This document shows positions 55,956-64,000 of a stretch of DNA of 64,000 nt, in pieces. The notes below the pieces were generated by a model. It searched no databases and had not been told where the DNA came from. It saw nothing but the letters and a program-made list of their open reading frames with translations. Position 1 is the stretch's first letter; each line of letters begins with the position of its first letter. The stretch covers positions 62,001 through 126,000 of the forward strand of contig NZ_PYOG01000005.1 in NCBI RefSeq assembly GCF_003026815.1. The letters are read 5' to 3'. This DNA is from Photobacterium damselae. Its GTDB lineage: Bacteria; Pseudomonadota; Gammaproteobacteria; Enterobacterales; Vibrionaceae. The position numbers and the translations under genes were made by a program.

Positions 55956-56234
55956 ATGAAATTTGAAGCAGTAGTACGTACTGACCTAGGTAAAGGTGCG
56001 AGCCGCCGTCTACGTCACGCAAACCAATTCCCAGCTATCGTTTACGGTGGTGAAGAAGCTCCAGTTGCAATCGTACTAGACCACGATTCAGTAATCAACC
56101 AAATGGACAAGCCTGCATTTTACGAAGTAATCACTCTAGTGATCGACGGTAAAGAAGTACAGGTTAAGCCACAAGACATTCAACGTCACCCATACAAGCC
56201 AAAAGTTAACCACATGGACTTCAATCGCGTTTAA
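55956..56234 (+). CDS. rplY: 50S ribosomal protein L25
   Basis: A 92-residue short form of L25, which binds 5S rRNA loop E. It has the family start [31 protein letters not shown] and the end [25 protein letters not shown]. It is transcribed alone behind a structured leader. There is no CTC-type C-terminal domain, as usual in gamma-proteobacteria. Confidence 0.97.
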   Translation: MKFEAVVRTDLGKGASRRLRHANQFPAIVYGGEEAPVAIVLDHDSVINQMDKPAFYEVITLVIDGKEVQVKPQDIQRHPYKPKVNHMDFNRV

Positions 56235-56256
56235 TTATTGCGTTTAAAAAGCTTGT

Positions 56257-56288
56257 AGAAAAAAGCGTCTTTCGAGGCGCTTTTTTAG
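56257..56288 (+). terminator. Terminator of rplY
   Basis: An A-rich GCG stem (about 56259-56268) pairs with the GCGC-T-run (about 56277-56287). It is also positioned to end the convergent DUF1289 gene. Confidence 0.75.
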
Positions 56289-56291
56289 TAT

Positions 56292-56558
56292 CTAATCAAA
56301 TAATGTCTTTTGAATTGGCTGAGATTCACGGTCATTCACCCCCTCCTTCTCCTGTTTGACTCTCTTTGCTTGCCTTATTATTCGTAAATATCTTTGCCGA
56401 CACAACTTAATGACTTGCCGCTTTTGATCATTGGTTAATGACAACCATTGATAGCGCTCATCTCGACTTCGATAACACCCCTTACAATATCCCCTATTAT
56501 TAGATTCACATCTCCCTACACATGGGCTCGGAACACTAAAGAAATCTAACTGCTCCAT
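56292..56558 (-). CDS. DUF1289 family protein
   Basis: The ATG at 56556-56558 has TAGGAG five bases upstream; twelve further codons upstream are open but unsupported. The 88-residue protein has the DUF1289 cysteine signature SPCVGRCESNNRGYCKGCYRSRDE (shown here as SPCVGRC then GYCKGC), with four Cys that probably hold a metal, followed by a WLSLTNDQKRQVI helix and a charged tail. The function is unknown. It converges on rplY. Confidence 0.88.
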   Translation of the reverse strand: MEQLDFFSVPSPCVGRCESNNRGYCKGCYRSRDERYQWLSLTNDQKRQVIKLCRQRYLRIIRQAKRVKQEKEGVNDRESQPIQKTLFD

Positions 56559-56841
56559 CGCAACTCCTAAACAGAGAGAAATTAGTTTGATCACTAAATC
56601 AAACTGCCCATCTCAGAGCAAAATAACGCATCAAATCAACAACAAAACAGAAACAAAAAATACAGATTAATTAAACCAATTTCAATATTAGCTCACTTTA
56701 AGATAATTTATGCAATATTCTTGCTAAACTATATAAAGTTCTGCTAGAGTTTGGAAAGTTATCAAGGCTGATAGCAGATATGTTTTAATTCGTACTCTAC
56801 AGAATATTTCGTAAATGGTAGAGTACATCAAGGAGGGAACC

Positions 56842-57159
56842 ATGGATTTTTTTGTACCATCGGCAACAAGCACTGAACAGGCAGAGGCCGTATTCTCATC
56901 AATTGCTCAGCATGTCTCTGCCCCATCACAGGCAAAACGTATTCATAAAATCGTATGGAATCACGAAGGTGAAAAATGCCAATGTATCGTTGGTGAAAAA
57001 TTGCCTGAGATCTTCCGTGCTGAAGAGAAAGTTCTCGCAATTTTTGATTGTGGTGACGTCTTTAAAATCTGTACTCCTAATCGAGGCGCGATCAAATTTG
57101 ATCCTATTCACGCCAGTCGATCAGCCGTTGTCGATCTAGAATTCTTCGACGAAGAGTAA
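56842..57159 (+). CDS. Small conserved-type hypothetical protein (105 aa)
   Basis: The ATG at 56842 follows a very strong AAGGAGGG site and is preferred to a start nine codons upstream. The protein is cytosolic and acidic at its end (VVDLEFFDEE), with a strand-rich middle (KIVWNHEGEKCQCIVGEKLP, EKVLAIFDCGDVFKICTPNRG). I do not recognise a family. The strong ribosome binding site suggests good expression. It is transcribed alone and ends at a bidirectional terminator. Confidence 0.75.
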   Translation: MDFFVPSATSTEQAEAVFSSIAQHVSAPSQAKRIHKIVWNHEGEKCQCIVGEKLPEIFRAEEKVLAIFDCGDVFKICTPNRGAIKFDPIHASRSAVVDLEFFDEE

Positions 57160-57177
57160 TGCTAAAGCCATTCATAT

Positions 57178-57208
57178 AAAAGGGCTTCGTGATGAAGCCC
57201 TTTTTTAT
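57178..57208. terminator. Bidirectional terminator
   Basis: An 11-bp stem (57178-57188 with 57194-57204) with flanking A- and T-runs lies between the 105-aa gene and the convergent YqhA family gene. Confidence 0.9.
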
Positions 57209-57717
57209 TATTCATGATCCCCTAATCCTAATAATTTCAAGCCAGCACTAAGTAAAACAATGGATATAGGTAAAATAAGAATCTCCCAAGTTAAGTTATT
57301 AATATTAACTAACACTAATTCCAAAAACTTAACGAACAGAATAATGACAATCACTTCTGCAAGAATATTCTTAAGGTGACCAATATTAGGTGTATTGATC
57401 CATCTAAGAACCTTTATCTTCCCTTTAAGCTCTTTCTCATCTTTATCAAGAATAAATAGAGTGAAGACGCCATGAGCAAAGATAAACAACACAAAAGCAA
57501 TTAAAAATGTATCAAGGGATTTAATTAAATACGTTGTAGCCAGTTCTGCAGTATCAAGGTGAGCCATACTTTCTTCAGGTACTTTACCCAGAAATACGAT
57601 GGCAAAAGCCGTATAAGTTTTCATTGCTCCAACAACAAAAAGCAGCAAAGAACCTAATGTAGAGCATATGATTGCGATAAGGCCCATGTGGCGAAAGGTG
57701 TTAAAAATATTTTTCAT
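57208..57717 (-). CDS. YqhA family (UPF0114) inner-membrane protein
   Basis: A 169-residue protein with four hydrophobic helices (about 10-32, 62-85, 110-130 and 135-158) and the family segments LIKSLDTFLIAFVLFIFAHGVFTLFI and INTPNIGHLKNILAEVIVIILFVKFLE. It fits YqhA/UPF0114, an inner-membrane family without an established function. It is transcribed alone, directly downstream of polB on the same strand but with an 80-bp gap ahead of it on the far side. Confidence 0.85.
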   Translation of the reverse strand: MKNIFNTFRHMGLIAIICSTLGSLLLFVVGAMKTYTAFAIVFLGKVPEESMAHLDTAELATTYLIKSLDTFLIAFVLFIFAHGVFTLFILDKDEKELKGKIKVLRWINTPNIGHLKNILAEVIVIILFVKFLELVLVNINNLTWEILILPISIVLLSAGLKLLGLGDHE

Positions 57718-57798
57718 GTTTAGTTCATAGATAATAATAAATATGAACTAAATTCTAAGCTAAGTGAGCAAGAATCACAAAAATCACCTGCAAAATTG

Positions 57799-60177
57799 CT
57801 AAAATAACCCCAATTGTGCCGCTGTAATATCATCAAATTGTTTACCAATAAATGGCAAGATAGCATCTGCAACAGGCTTTAACTGCTTATCAATATAGTG
57901 CTGATAATCGATAGGATTTTGGCGATATTCACTGGCTTCTGCCCCAGCTAATGTAATCACATACTCAATAATACCTTTATTTTGGTATTGCAGAGGTCGG
58001 CCTAACCTTCGATTTATCTCATCCGCCATTCGAGCTGCCTTTACTTGAGGAGGAATATTCTTTTGATACTCATCCAGATTACGGCGTAGGCGTTTGCGAT
58101 AAATAAGTAAATCGTCAAATTCACCCAAAGAGGTTCGCTGAGTATAATCGCGAATGTACTCATCAGGGTTTTGATCATGAAAAATCATTTTATATAAGGT
58201 TTGCTGGAACTCTTGAGCCAATGGTGTCCAATCTGTGCGAACGGTTTCAAGCCCTTTAAAAATCATTTCTTCGTTATTACCGCGCCATACAAGACCAGCA
58301 TAACGTTTTTTACTGCCCGTCTCTTGCCCTCGAATCGTAGGCATTAAAAATTTATGGTAGTGCGTTTCGTACTCAATTTCTAATGCCGAGTCCAGTCCAT
58401 AGTCATTGAGCAGATGTTCAGTCCACCACTGGTTAATGTAAGCCACCAGCTCATGGCCTATTTTATCCGCATCTTGTTGAGAGTGAGCTTGAGTTAATGA
58501 TACAAATGTTGAGTCAGTATCGCCATAAATCACTTCATAGCCTTTTAATTCGATTAACTCACGGGTCTTCTTCATGATCTCATGCCCACGCATAGTGATC
58601 GATGAAGCGAGTCTATGATCAAAAAAACGGCAACCCGATGAGCCTAATACGCCATAAAATGAGTTCATAATGATTTTAATCGCTTGAGAAAATGCTTTTT
58701 CACCCTCTCGTTTAGCTTGATCTCGTGCCGACCAAAGATCTTCAATCATCTTAGGTAAAAAGTGTTTTTCACGATGAAAGCGCCCACCACGGAAACCGGC
58801 AATTGCGCGATCATGTTCTTTTCCTTCTACTAATAACAGGCCTTCAACTAACCCCATTGGGTCAATACGAAAAGAACGAATAATAGAAGGATACAGCGAC
58901 TTAAAATCCAGCACTAATACTGAATCATATAAGCCAGGTTTTGAGTCCATGACATAGCCACCAGGACTTGCTATCCAATTATCAGTAGCAAGATTAGGGG
59001 CGATATAACCAGCGCGATGTAATTGAGGAAGATAGAGGTTGGTAAAAGCGGCCACAGAACCGCCTACCCGATCAAGTTCAACTCCGGTTAAACGGCTGCG
59101 TTCAATCGCAAAATCAAGCGAATGTGTCTGTTCAAATATACGGGTAACCAATTTGCAATCTTGTAAATTATATTTGGCTAACGCTTGCTTATTATGACGA
59201 AACATCTCATTAATTTCCGCCATTCGATCATGAACATTATGAATTTGTTTCCCTTCTCCTAATAGTTCTTGGGAGACAGCCTCAAGAGACCACGAGCGGA
59301 AATTATAAGTCGCCGTTTTTAATGTATCGATACCATCGAGAACCACACGACCGGGAATCGTTAAGAAACCCTGATTTCTATTTTGATTAGACTGTCGGTA
59401 ATGGGCATTTTGCTGGCCTCGACCAATTTTAAACGGCACTTTATTCCATTCAGCTCTTTGAAGCAGTAAACGAAAATCAAAGTCGATAACATTCCAGCCA
59501 ATCACAATATCAGGATCAAATTCATGGAACCAATCAACCAGAGCCATCAGAAGTTGGGACTCATCACGCACCCAATAAATTGGCGTTGTTTGGTCAATAA
59601 GATGCTGAGGTTCACCCACCATAATCACTCGACTATCTGCTTTGCTATGTAGGCCAACCGAGTAGAGAACACCTTTTTCGGAGCATTCTATATCAAGCGA
59701 GACAAGATTAAGATCGGGTTGAAAATCAGCCGATTTTGTTTTTACATCGTAATAATCGATGAAGCCCTTTCGCTGCTTTGCTGTTCCCGTAAAGTGCAAA
59801 CCACCACGAATAAAGCGTTCCATTAAATAACGATCAGCTAAACGAATATCATCTTCATAGGTAATAATATCATTACGATTAAGTAGCTCTATGACTCTTG
59901 ATAATTGCTTGATCGTTTTGCAATAGCACACAGATACTGAAGTATGATTGAAGGTTTTCAGTCCTAACTGACGCCAAGAGACTAACTCATTGTGCTGGCG
60001 TAGTAATTGAGCGGCCGTTTGCTCATTCTCTGTTGCAATAAAACAAATAGGTGATTCACCTTTAATATTTAGACGGCAAGGCCCCTGAGCTGTATTCACC
60101 CATAATGTAATATCAGTCTGATCATGACTATCTCGTCCTTGTCGAGTGAGAACGAACCCTGTCTGATGTACTTGCAA
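57799..60177 (-). CDS. polB: DNA polymerase II (family B)
   Basis: I place the start at the TTG 60175-60177, because AGAGG lies five bases upstream and the protein then begins LQVHQTGFVLTRQ, which aligns with the start of E. coli Pol II; a GTG nine codons earlier would put the LexA box inside the gene. The product of 792 residues has the 3'-5' exonuclease (SLDIECSE, IGWNVIDFDF, YNLQDCKL) and polymerase motifs A (LDFKSLYPSI), B (KIIMNSFYGVLGSS) and C (YGDTDS). It is a replication-restart and translesion polymerase of the SOS response. Confidence 0.96.
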   Translation of the reverse strand: MQVHQTGFVLTRQGRDSHDQTDITLWVNTAQGPCRLNIKGESPICFIATENEQTAAQLLRQHNELVSWRQLGLKTFNHTSVSVCYCKTIKQLSRVIELLNRNDIITYEDDIRLADRYLMERFIRGGLHFTGTAKQRKGFIDYYDVKTKSADFQPDLNLVSLDIECSEKGVLYSVGLHSKADSRVIMVGEPQHLIDQTTPIYWVRDESQLLMALVDWFHEFDPDIVIGWNVIDFDFRLLLQRAEWNKVPFKIGRGQQNAHYRQSNQNRNQGFLTIPGRVVLDGIDTLKTATYNFRSWSLEAVSQELLGEGKQIHNVHDRMAEINEMFRHNKQALAKYNLQDCKLVTRIFEQTHSLDFAIERSRLTGVELDRVGGSVAAFTNLYLPQLHRAGYIAPNLATDNWIASPGGYVMDSKPGLYDSVLVLDFKSLYPSIIRSFRIDPMGLVEGLLLVEGKEHDRAIAGFRGGRFHREKHFLPKMIEDLWSARDQAKREGEKAFSQAIKIIMNSFYGVLGSSGCRFFDHRLASSITMRGHEIMKKTRELIELKGYEVIYGDTDSTFVSLTQAHSQQDADKIGHELVAYINQWWTEHLLNDYGLDSALEIEYETHYHKFLMPTIRGQETGSKKRYAGLVWRGNNEEMIFKGLETVRTDWTPLAQEFQQTLYKMIFHDQNPDEYIRDYTQRTSLGEFDDLLIYRKRLRRNLDEYQKNIPPQVKAARMADEINRRLGRPLQYQNKGIIEYVITLAGAEASEYRQNPIDYQHYIDKQLKPVADAILPFIGKQFDDITAAQLGLF

Positions 60178-60188
60178 ACGAACCTCTA

Positions 60189-60204
60189 CTGTATTTTTAT
60201 ACAC
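60189..60204 (-). promoter_or_regulatory. LexA (SOS) box of polB
   Basis: CTGTATTTTTATACAC on the plus strand matches the LexA consensus CTGT-N8-ACAG in all but the last base, with an AT-rich core. It lies 12-27 bp before the proposed TTG start. Confidence 0.7.
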
Positions 60205-60383
60205 CTCAATTCTAACCCATAATACGTTATCTTGATGGTTGTTTTTTCAGCAAACACACTCATTGATTACAATAAAATCATTCATGACGTTAATTTGACG
60301 ATAATTCAAAATGAAAACCTAGCGCATATACTATATGATTGCAGGGAATATATTTAATAATAATAACTCATTAGGCTAGGAAC

Positions 60384-61919
60384 ATGAGTAAAAGCAAAAC
60401 AATATTGCTGTTTATTTGCTCAGTAATAATTGGGTTAGCAGTGAATCTTATTTGGATACGTTTTCAAGTAAACCATCAAACAGAAGAAATGCTATCCACT
60501 ATTGATACTGCAACAACGCAATACTTAAATAGAATGACCAATGAAATTAAATTTCTTCATTCAACGGCTCCTATTTGCTCCGAAACATTTATTAATCATT
60601 TAGAAAGTACTGTATTGAAATCGATGTCGATTCAAGAGATCACTTATATAAATAAGAATCAATTTATATGCAGTGATCGAGGAATGCAGGAGCAAGCGCA
60701 AACAATTAATATCGAGCAGTTAAACAAATATAAAGATAATAATGGTTATATCATCTATAGAGGAAGAAGCCTTCGATACGATATTGATGGTCTTTATATT
60801 ATGTTGCCGGTAGCAAAACAAACTTGGTATCGTTTTTTGATTAATGATGCTTTTTTAAAGTTTTGGCTTGAACAACACCTTTTAGATAAACATATTCATG
60901 CCTGTGTTAACAGTTTAGGACAAACCATTGTATGTACAGGCCCGCATGAAAGCCAATATCAACACACATATCATCGTTATTCAGAGAACTACAATTTACA
61001 TTTTACCGCCAGTTTTGATAATGAGATTTATTGGTGCTACTTCAAATATAACCTACCCTACACCATTATCCTCCTCACAATTTTTAGTTCTTTATGCCTA
61101 GTATTAGCTCACAACTATTACCATCGCCGTCAATCTCTTTCGGCAGAGATCCAACGTGGTATTGATAACCATGAGTTTATTGGCTATTACCAACCGATTA
61201 TTTCAGCGAAAAATAACCGATGGTGTGGTGCGGAATTGTTAGTGCGTTGGAATCACCCAAAAGCCGGTCTTATTCCGCCAGATCAATTTATTCATATTGC
61301 AGAAAGATCGGAATTAATTCACCAAATGACGCTGGATTTAATCAAACAAATTGCATTACAAAAAACCTATATTGAACAATTGGTCCCTCATAGTTATTTC
61401 TCAATTAATATGACACCATCAATGATAGCAAATACGCAATTTGTTACTAAATTGGTTCAGATTCTACAAATGAATCCAGATTTACAACACGGCCTAGTCA
61501 TTGAATTAACCGAGCGTGAACCGTTTAGTCCAGCCAAATTGCTAAAACTAAAACAAGGAATGGATTTACTTCGCTCTTATGGCGTGAAATGGGCTCTTGA
61601 TGATTTTGGTACCGGTTATTCAGGACTGGCAACACTGCAACAACTCAGTTTTGACATATTAAAAATCGATCGAACTTTTATTAATCTTTCGAGTAATGAT
61701 GCGATTTCATTGTCTATTTTAGATAATATCGCCCAAATGGGTCATAAACTTCATTGCAGTTTGGTTGCAGAAGGTGTGGAAACAAAAGAGCAAGCCCAGT
61801 ATGCGAAAAAAATTGGGATAGAAGCTTGCCAAGGCTATTATTATGCCAAACCTATGACTTTTGATGATTACTACCACGCATTAAAAAACCATCTTGGTAA
61901 TCGGTTTATCCCCTTATAA
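60384..61919 (+). CDS. CSS-motif EAL phosphodiesterase (cyclic di-GMP)
   Basis: A 511-residue inner-membrane enzyme. One helix near 6-24, a periplasmic CSS-type sensor domain (about 25-220, with Cys in TAPICSETF and FICSDRG), a second helix (about 225-245) and a cytosolic EAL domain (about 255-505). Catalytic motifs are complete: AELLVRW, NMTP, IELTERE, LDDFGTGYSG, KIDRTFI, AEGVET and CQGYYYAKP. It should degrade cyclic di-GMP; CSS-EAL enzymes are controlled by periplasmic disulphide state and proteolysis. It is transcribed alone. Confidence 0.93.
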   Translation: MSKSKTILLFICSVIIGLAVNLIWIRFQVNHQTEEMLSTIDTATTQYLNRMTNEIKFLHSTAPICSETFINHLESTVLKSMSIQEITYINKNQFICSDRGMQEQAQTINIEQLNKYKDNNGYIIYRGRSLRYDIDGLYIMLPVAKQTWYRFLINDAFLKFWLEQHLLDKHIHACVNSLGQTIVCTGPHESQYQHTYHRYSENYNLHFTASFDNEIYWCYFKYNLPYTIILLTIFSSLCLVLAHNYYHRRQSLSAEIQRGIDNHEFIGYYQPIISAKNNRWCGAELLVRWNHPKAGLIPPDQFIHIAERSELIHQMTLDLIKQIALQKTYIEQLVPHSYFSINMTPSMIANTQFVTKLVQILQMNPDLQHGLVIELTEREPFSPAKLLKLKQGMDLLRSYGVKWALDDFGTGYSGLATLQQLSFDILKIDRTFINLSSNDAISLSILDNIAQMGHKLHCSLVAEGVETKEQAQYAKKIGIEACQGYYYAKPMTFDDYYHALKNHLGNRFIPL

Positions 61920-62099
61920 CTAGGATTTATTATACAAAATCAAACAATTCCATGATGATTTAGGATTAATACTTGGTGGTACTCTTCAATCATGGTATAT
62001 AACCTTTTTCCACGGCGACTAATCCAGAGCGTTGTTACCAATCTCGATTTATTAGCCATCGCGGAATCGTTCCTTTAATTTTTAACAAGAGCTTTTACA

Positions 62100-62669
62100 A
62101 TGCCTAGAGCTAATGAAATCAAAAAAGGCGCTGCTGTTGAACTAAACGGTAAGCTACTTCTAGTTAAAGATATTGACGTTCAGAGCCCAAGTGCACGTGG
62201 CGCATCGACTCTATACCGTATGCGTTTTACTGATGTTGCAACTGGCCTGAAAGTAGAAGAACGTTTCAAAGGCGATGATATCCTTGAAACCGTTGATCTT
62301 TCTCGTCATCAATCTAGCTTCTCATACGTTGACGGTGATGAGTACATCTTCATGGATAACGAAGACTTTACTCAGTACACGTTCAATAAAGAAGATATCG
62401 AAGACGAACTACTTTACATCACTGAAGATATTCAAGGTCTTCTAGTTCTTGTTGCTAATGAAAAGCCAATCGGCCTAGAGCTACCTGCTTCGGTTGAAAT
62501 GGTGATTGAAGAAACTGATCCGTCAATCAAAGGTGCATCAGCATCTGCTCGTACTAAACCAGCTCGTTTTGCAACAGGCTTAACCGTTCAGGTTCCTGAG
62601 TACATTGCAACAGGTGATAAAGTACGCATCAACACTTCTGAGCGTAAATTTATGTGCCGTGCAGACTAA
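62100..62669 (+). CDS. yeiP: Elongation factor P-like protein YeiP
   Basis: A 189-residue EF-P paralogue, the length of E. coli YeiP (190). The N-terminal KOW-like domain ([25 protein letters not shown]) lacks the Lys34 loop of true EF-P and instead has [17 protein letters not shown] domains follow and end in [14 protein letters not shown]. YeiP (EfpL) eases ribosome stalling at certain motifs. It is transcribed alone. Confidence 0.95.
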   Translation: MPRANEIKKGAAVELNGKLLLVKDIDVQSPSARGASTLYRMRFTDVATGLKVEERFKGDDILETVDLSRHQSSFSYVDGDEYIFMDNEDFTQYTFNKEDIEDELLYITEDIQGLLVLVANEKPIGLELPASVEMVIEETDPSIKGASASARTKPARFATGLTVQVPEYIATGDKVRINTSERKFMCRAD

Positions 62670-62684
62670 TTTAGTTTGCTCAGA

Positions 62685-62713
62685 TAAAGGCTTGTAGATC
62701 ATGCAAGCCTTTA
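62685..62713 (+). terminator. Hairpin after yeiP
   Basis: A 10-bp stem (62685-62694 with 62704-62713) 15 bp beyond the stop. The T-run is poor, so termination may be weak. Confidence 0.5.
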
Positions 62714-62801
62714 GCTACTCACCCTGATATAGCTCTTTATACACATCCCCTTCTGTTTTCTTGAATCACCTCATCACTTCCAATCATGCTTGCTTAACCT
62801 A

Positions 62802-62826
62802 GCATCTTGAACTGACTTAAGTATAT
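62802..62826. mobile_element. Degenerate solo end of the MITE-like element
   Basis: GCATCTTGA followed by an ACTTAAGTATA-like part resembles the right arm at 51449-51472 (same order and spacing, several mismatches). No left arm was found in the preceding 130 bp. It probably is a decayed copy, and lies 50 bp before the DUF440 gene. Confidence 0.4.
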
Positions 62827-62875
62827 AATCTCACTATAAACCCGTCGGTATTTCCGAAACAGAGAACCTCGATAT

Positions 62876-63202
62876 ATGGATAACTCAAACCTAATCTCAT
62901 ACGATGATGTGATTGATGCGGCTTATGACATTTTTCTTGAAATGGCACAAGATAACTTAGAACCTGCAGATATACTTCTATTTACTATGCAGTTCGATGA
63001 TCGCGGCGCAGCTGAACTGGTTGAAACCAAAGATGATTGGGCTGAACATGTCGGCTTTGATGTTGATAAAGAGCGTTACGCTGAAGTTCGCATCGGTCTT
63101 GTTAACGAAGAAACAGATGAGCTTGACGATGTATTCGCACGTATGCTGATTTGTCGTGAAGAAGATAACAAGTTCTGTCACATTCTGTGGAAACGCGACT
63201 AA
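62876..63202 (+). CDS. DUF440 / HI1450 family protein (putative dsDNA mimic)
   Basis: A 108-residue, very acidic protein. The segments YDDVIDAAYDIFLEMAQDNLEPADILLF, FDDRGAAELVE and the end CHILWKRD are those of the HI1450 (DUF440) family, whose structure presents a negatively charged surface like double-stranded DNA. A target such as HU has been proposed for the family. It is transcribed alone and ends at a strong terminator. Confidence 0.92.
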   Translation: MDNSNLISYDDVIDAAYDIFLEMAQDNLEPADILLFTMQFDDRGAAELVETKDDWAEHVGFDVDKERYAEVRIGLVNEETDELDDVFARMLICREEDNKFCHILWKRD

Positions 63203-63235
63203 CCATTATTTGGTTATAAATAAAGTTACGATTAC

Positions 63236-63280
63236 AAAAACGGCGCAGAAGTTAGATTAACCTCTGCGCCGTTTTTTATT
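63236..63280. terminator. Bidirectional terminator (DUF440 gene and emrD)
   Basis: A long stem of about 15 bp (63236-63251 with 63261-63276, one mismatch) has an A-run before and a T-run after, and so serves both convergent genes. Confidence 0.92.
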
Positions 63281-63319
63281 GTATTTATTAGCGTGTTTAT
63301 TGCTAACTAGTTATAACCA

Positions 63320-64000
63320 TTAAGATGCCATAACTGGAGAATGGTGCTGACTGCGGCGAACCAAGAATAGGCTCACAATCACAATAATCGCCATAACCGA
63401 TAGCACAGAACCTAAGCTAAATTGATCGCTAGCACGCATAAATGATGCTGCCAGTGTCGCAATACCTGCCCCTAGGTTTTGTAATCCACCAAGTACGGCA
63501 CCTGCTGTACCAGCATGATTTGGGAAAGGCTCAATTGCTGCTGTGGTCGCAGATGGAAATAGAATACCTGCACCAAAGAAGTAAATGAAAGCGCCACCAA
63601 TTAGAGAAGTTACAGTCACCAAACCTTCAATACCTGGGATCAAAATGGTCACGGCTCCTAATGCCAATGCTGCCATACCAATATACAGTACACGTCGGTT
63701 GCCAATACGTCCCACCAGCATTGATGAGCACCATGCTCCCATCAAATAACCTGGTAATGGCACGATAAATAACCAGCTTACGGTTGTTGGATCCAGTTTT
63801 AATACACTACCCAATAACACACCAGCCGCGGCTTCAAATGCTGCGATACCAGCAAAGGTAGCGATTAAGCACAGCACATAGCCTTGGAATTGACGGTTAC
63901 TTAAAACGTAACGATAACTTGCCATTGCACTATCAGTACGGCGTTTCTCAACAGGCAGAGTTTCACTAAACCAAGCCATCATCGCAATCGTGACAAATGC
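63320..64000 (-). CDS. emrD: Multidrug efflux MFS transporter EmrD (3' part, cut by window edge)
   Basis: The reading frame is open to the right edge, so the start is outside; internal Met codons near 63982 are not starts. The visible 226 codons cover about six helices of a DHA1 transporter: VLCLIATFAGIAAFEAAAGVLLGSVL, LFIVPLPGYLMGAW, RVLYIGMAALALGAV, and FLVRRS near the end. The pattern fits the second half of EmrD (about 394 residues in E. coli) better than Bcr. It exports amphipathic drugs by proton antiport. Confidence 0.82.
   Translation of the reverse strand, partial: AFVTIAMMAWFSETLPVEKRRTDSAMASYRYVLSNRQFQGYVLCLIATFAGIAAFEAAAGVLLGSVLKLDPTTVSWLFIVPLPGYLMGAWCSSMLVGRIGNRRVLYIGMAALALGAVTILIPGIEGLVTVTSLIGGAFIYFFGAGILFPSATTAAIEPFPNHAGTAGAVLGGLQNLGAGIATLAASFMRASDQFSLGSVLSVMAIIVIVSLFLVRRSQHHSPVMAS

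Noticed and set aside
1-64000. CRISPR arrays, tRNA or rRNA genes, prophage or integron structures
   Set aside because: No regularly spaced repeats, no tRNA cloverleaf or rRNA sequence, no integrase or attC-like sites were seen.

Overview
The window is AT-rich chromosomal DNA from a gamma-proteobacterium, almost certainly a member of the Vibrionaceae and plausibly Aliivibrio or a close relative. The evidence is a V. cholerae-style 'vas' type VI secretion (T6SS) cluster ending in VasL, a HutA-type haem receptor with a Fur box, the vibrio families DUF2913 and DUF3581, a MITE-like element with vibrio-type ends, and housekeeping genes (gsk, radD, rsuA, bcr, rplY, polB, yeiP). I saw no tRNA, rRNA or CRISPR array. 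The genus is an inference.

Layout. (1) 1-165: 5' part of a histidine phosphatase cut by the left edge; 361-561: a small unknown gene. (2) 619-21562, all on the minus strand: a tightly packed T6SS operon running tssB, tssC, tssE, tssF, tssG, tagH, tssJ, tssK, tssL, clpV, vasH, vasI, tssA, tssM, vasL and a small PAAR protein. It encodes sheath, baseplate, membrane complex, recycling ATPase and a sigma-54 activator, but no hcp or vgrG. (3) 22266-31206: a PHA-system gene, then a sensor kinase and sigma-54 response regulator divergent from tupABC-mobA-mobB/moeA (tungstate uptake plus molybdopterin cofactor maturation). A well-formed -24/-12 promoter lies in front of tupA, so the pair and the operon probably form one regulatory unit. 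(4) 32088-41060: DUF3581, an OmpR-type two-component system, the nagE PTS permease with two CRP sites, pgpB, a HTH regulator, a Cys-rich secreted protein beside a DUF411 metal-binding protein, a Zn-ribbon-like unknown and a DUF2786 protein. (5) 41352-42656: gsk. (6) 42832-46613: an antibacterial island on the minus strand, with a PAAR-pyocin S-nuclease-like effector followed by immunity-type genes, two of them paralogous DUF6392 genes, and a decayed effector tail between them. (7) 46955-64000: bcr, rsuA, a GNAT enzyme, a lipoprotein, a MITE, radD, hutA, rplY with a candidate leader, DUF1289, YqhA family, polB with a LexA box, a CSS-EAL phosphodiesterase, yeiP, a DUF440 protein and the 3' part of emrD cut by the right edge.

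How the parts work together. The T6SS operon supplies the injection machine; the remote PAAR effector island is a plausible payload with its own immunity. The kinase/regulator pair probably controls metal-oxyanion uptake together with two late steps of cofactor assembly. The polB start and LexA box, and a weaker LexA-like box before radD, suggest two DNA-repair genes of the SOS type. The most promising undescribed items are the sigma-54 tungstate/Moco circuit, whose regulator carries an unusual Cys/His cluster, and the immunity array, which shows a fossil of toxin-tail/immunity duplication.
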